This document shows positions 61,034-64,000 of a stretch of 64,000 nucleotides of DNA, in pieces. The DNA is from Chlorokybus atmophyticus. Taxonomy: Eukaryota > Streptophyta > Chlorokybophyceae > Chlorokybales > Chlorokybaceae. Made by a program: the position numbers and the translations under genes. Numbering within the stretch: position 1 is the stretch's first letter; each line of letters begins with the position of its first letter. The stretch covers positions 735,099-799,098 of the forward strand of contig RHPI01003642.1 of the NCBI GenBank assembly GCA_009103225.1, written 5' to 3'. Below the pieces are notes generated by a model. That model did no database searches and was not told the origin of the DNA. It saw only the letters and a list, made by a program, of their open reading frames with translations.

Positions 61034-62692
61034 TCACTCGTCCGCATTCCTAACAACGCCAACCTGCGCAGGGCGCACCACACGGTCGTGCAACTTGTAG
61101 CCAGTCTGCCAGCCAGGCACGGGTAAGTTGCTGCAAGCGCATGCGGAGCAAGGCGACTGTGGGCTACAGACTCTTACCTTCATGACAACGCCAACAGTCC
61201 CGTTGGGTTTGGAGGGGTCCGGAACCTCAAATGCAGCCTCGTGAAGATTGGGGTCAAATGGTTCGCCCAATGGAGTGTACCTTTCAATGCCATGCTTTTC
61301 AAACACCTGCACAGTACTCTGTAAGCGCACACCAGCGCAACACAAGACTTTCCCATTAATCTGCATCTGGTCTCCATGCTTGTGCAAGAACCCATGAAAC
61401 TTGCCTGAAGCAACTGGCGCTCTGTCATATGCACACCCTCAAACAGCGAACGCAGGTACTTGGCCAACTGCTGCTCTCTCTGTGTTGAGCCTCCATTGCC
61501 TTTCCTGTACTCCTGAGGCACAGCATCCATCGCTCTACCCAAGTTGTCTGCTACATCCAGCAAGCCCTTTGCAAACTCCTGCCAACATAAGCATAGATGT
61601 CAGCATGACACACACATCACAACCACAGTGCTGATCACCTCTCAAGGGGTGCGTCTAAAGGGTGCACATGTGTCATTCACAGTTGTTGCAGCCAGATCGC
61701 ATGGTGAACTATATGTTGAGGGTAAACAATATATGTGCGTTGATTACCTGGACAGCGTACTTGCGAGACGTTTCAGCCTGTCTAGATAACCGATCCCGAG
61801 AGTTCTCCATTTCGGCGTAAGAGCGTAAGACCTTATCTTGCAAGTCTTTTATGCGTGCATCCTTCTCTAAGATACTTGTTTCAAGCGCTGTAAATCGTGC
61901 AGCAGCGTCATCAGCTTCCTGCTCATTGCCGTTTGGAGCAGCTGCCGGCGTTTCTTTGGCACCTTCTTGACTGTCGTCTTTTTCCGCATGGCCTTCAGGC
62001 TTCTCCTGTGCTGATGAAGCAAAAGTCCGAGAGTCCGGCAGCCGCCAACCTCGACGTGAAGCTATCCTTATACAGTCCTGATGACTCTCCTGCATTCAAA
62101 CAGTTCAGCAAAACGTTGATGTTGTTGCATGCGTATAGCAACGACCTAGTCAGCCATACGTGATAGGCACAGGCATGTCATAACGAGCTGACAGCGAGCT
62201 CGTCACGATGCCTCCAAGCACGGGCGACCACTGGCACCGGTGCTGACAGTACAAGTACCACTTCCAGCATGCAGACGCAGGCATGCATGTTGCTAACCAT
62301 GCGCTTTGCACTTCAAGCTTGTCCTGTGTTACAAAGATTACTATTGACACATGCAATTCAGATCAACGCATGAGAGAACTGGCGCATACCTGTAACAACT
62401 TGTACACAGCGCACACATGTGGTACAGCCAACGCCGACAAAGTAGGACAGGACATGCGTGCTGACAAGCAGAAACACCAGCAACGCGTGACTCTTGCTTC
62501 GTTCATCAAAGTTTAACACTAAGACGCATAATGGTCAAACCATGTAAAGCATGTGAACGGCTTGATCAACCTCAAGCTTACAACTGCATGCAACGCTGAA
62601 GTCGACGCCCTTATTTCCGTCTGCTGCCGCGCCGCCTGCTGCGCCACGGCGCGACAAGCAGGCCGGACCAGCGCATCCACTGCTCTCCGCAT
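61034..62692 (-). CDS. Mitochondrial GrpE (Mge1-like), GrpE-2
   Basis: Nucleotide exchange factor for mitochondrial Hsp70 in protein import and folding. Exon 1 from 62692 gives an Arg/Ala-rich presequence (MRRAVDALVRPACRAVAQQA) and splices in phase 0 into ESHQDCIRIASRRGWRLPDS and RTFASSAQ. Then the GrpE core: DARIKDLQDKVLRSYAEMEN, SRDRLSRQAETSRKYAVQ, LDVADNLGRAMDAVPQEYRK, LRSLFEGVHMTERQLLQ, VFEKHGIERYTPLGEPFDPN, LHEAAFEVPDPSKPNGTVGV, and TGYKLHDRVVRPAQVGVV before the stop at 61034. All diagnostic GrpE motifs are intact. Divergent from TAF15b, with 346 bp between start codons. Confidence 0.94.
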
Positions 62693-63038
62693 GGCACACC
62701 AGCTCCAAGAACCAGTCCAGACCCCTCCAATCCCCACCACACCACACCACACCAAACGCTACCGCCGCCACCGCCGCCGCCGACAACCTGCGCGTAGAGT
62801 CTGCTTTGCCGGCGTTAGGGTTTGAGCTTCTGAACGTTAGTCTGCGCCGTGAGCACTACGCTAGCGGCTGTGCACCCACGGCGGTTTCACCGCCGGCGGC
62901 AGCGGCGGCGGCGGTGGCGTGAGGCGTGGCCTGCCAGGTATGGATGGCGTCGTCATCGTTGTCGTCGTCATGCAAAGCTGCTGCCAGGGTTGAGAGGTCT
63001 TTACTTCTTGGTTGACCTCCAGTGTGTGGGCTTGCAGG
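62693..63038. promoter_or_regulatory. Shared promoter of GrpE-2 and TAF15b
   Basis: 346 bp between divergent ATGs, with CCG/CGG runs (62760-62785, 62885-62915). A bidirectional promoter is inferred from layout. Confidence 0.5.
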
Positions 63039-64000
63039 ATGGGCGACTACGGAGGGTATGGCGGTGACGGCGGAGGCGGGTACGGTGGAGGAGGCGGTGG
63101 TGGGTACGGAGGGAGTGGCGGAGGAGGAGGCTACAGTGGAGGAGGCTATGGAGGCGGTGGTTACGAGGGTATCGTTGCTGTTTGTCGTTATTGTTCATTT
63201 CATAGCAGCGTCTTTTTCTACGTGCGTGTGTGTAAGCTCTGTGTGTACAAGCTGTGTATGTACTCAAGCAGGTGGCGGTGGTGGTGGCTATGGTGGAAGA
63301 GGCGGTGGTCGGGACTTTGGGGGCGGTGGCCGCGGCGGTGGTGGTGGCCGTGGCGGTGGCGGTGGCGGTGGACCGCAGCGCGAAGGCGACTGGCCGTGTC
63401 CGAACCCAGGGTGTGCATGTTGTATTGCGCATGCCGCAGATTTTTACCTTACCATACTTCTGCGAATTTACGTCTTGATGGCATGCTGCTCGTCTGATTG
63501 ATGCTTTCCAATAGATCTGCATGCACTGTTGGCATTGGTCCTCGTGTTGAGTACGGTGGCGCACGCTGCCTGCTTTATGTCCTTGCGGAACACGCTCAGC
63601 GTGCTTGTAGTTGGAAGTGGGTAGCTCTGTCGCACTGCGTGTCTGAAGCAGCCTTCACTAGTGCGTTTCTGCAACGTGCATCAGCTATCTGCTGTAGTTG
63701 GGCAAACTCTCTTAAATCAATTGTCGTCATTCAAGCTGCTCACCTCCGCACATTGTTTGCTCGCACCGGCAGTGGGTGTACCTTTTTGATCTTCACCATC
63801 ATGCATGTCTGAAGCCTCACTTGCAGGTGTGGAAATGTAAACTTTGCGCGTCGCACTGAATGCAACCGCTGCGGCACAGCTAAGCCTGACGGCGCAGGCG
63901 GTGGGGGAGGTGGGGGAGGTGGGTATGGCGGGCGTGGCGGTGGGTATGGTGGGGGTCGGGGGGGCAGAGACTCGTACAGCACACGTGGCGGCTTTGATGA
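63039..64000 (+). CDS. TAF15b-like RNA-binding protein, N-terminal part (continues past window)
   Basis: FET/TAF15-type protein involved in transcription and RNA processing. ATG at 63039 starts MGDYGGYGGDGGGGYGGGG. Three exons are visible: a Gly/Tyr-rich region, a second Gly-rich/RGG block (YGGRGGGRDFGGGGRGGGGG), then a RanBP2-type zinc finger split by an intron (GDWPCPNPG and CGNVNFARRTECNRCGTAKP) followed by more Gly-rich sequence to the window end. The four zinc cysteines are intact. The domain order (Gly-rich, ZnF, Gly-rich, then RRM expected later) is that of plant TAF15b and not of animal FUS, where the RRM comes before the finger. The RRM is not reached in this window in this gene. Confidence 0.92.

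Overview
The window is nuclear DNA from an intron-rich eukaryote, most likely a green alga (Viridiplantae, perhaps prasinophyte-like). The evidence is a TAF15b-type RNA-binding protein that closely matches the land-plant form, a plastid-type FabZ, a plastid-targeted unknown protein, a plant-type D-amino-acid aminotransferase/ADC lyase, and a huge surface glycoprotein carrying hydroxyproline-type SPn linkers. Introns are short GT-AG, with several GC-AG introns, and many contain CA/GT/CT microsatellites. Single Ns at about 1451, 51000, 51856 and 58887 all sit in or beside low-complexity sequence and look like collapsed assembly gaps. I assign no genus.

Layout. 0.4-16.2 kb (+): one giant fibrocystin-L-like (PKHD1L1-like) gene with a signal peptide, about a dozen IPT/TIG repeats, PA14, a discoidin-like segment, two G8 plus parallel beta-helix modules, EGF and SPn linkers, and Ig-like repeats, ending abruptly. 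17-18.3 kb (-): small plastid-targeted unknown protein. 18.7-20.4 kb (+): TEY-type MAP kinase. 20.9-22 kb (-): FabZ dehydratase. 23.4-29.2 kb (+): large coiled-coil protein with a zinc-ribbon-like motif. 29.4-31.2 kb (-): class IV PLP enzyme (DAAT/ADC lyase). 35.1-36.35 kb (+): signal peptidase complex subunit 2. Between the last two lie degraded partial copies of both, the signature of a tandem duplication that spanned their shared promoter. 36.7-37.9 kb (-): acyl-CoA-binding protein. 38.2-47.4 kb (+): UTP10/HEATR1. 48.2-51.5 kb (-): unrecognised multi-exon gene, with a tandem TRIM retrotransposon array inserted on a splice donor. 51.7-55.1 kb: mobile-element zone with a MITE-like element, a Plavaka-like transposase, nested hairpins and a small coiled-coil gene. 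55.1-57.7 kb: repeat-rich, no confident gene. 57.7-64 kb: two diverged GrpE genes (-), each with a TAF15b piece (+) on its promoter side. The RRM half lies at 59 kb, upstream of the N-terminal half at 63 kb.

Confident genes alternate strand almost perfectly, so most are in head-to-head pairs with short shared promoters (ACBP/UTP10 about 330 bp, GrpE-2/TAF15b about 350 bp). Both clear duplications involve such pairs. Functions are mostly housekeeping: ribosome biogenesis, secretion, fatty-acid and folate/amino-acid metabolism, mitochondrial protein folding and MAPK signalling. The exception is the giant cell-surface protein. I cannot name one coherent new pathway. The most novel items are the TRIM array at a splice site, the duplication-spanning gene pairs, the permuted TAF15b, and the alga-specific domain mix of the fibrocystin-like protein.
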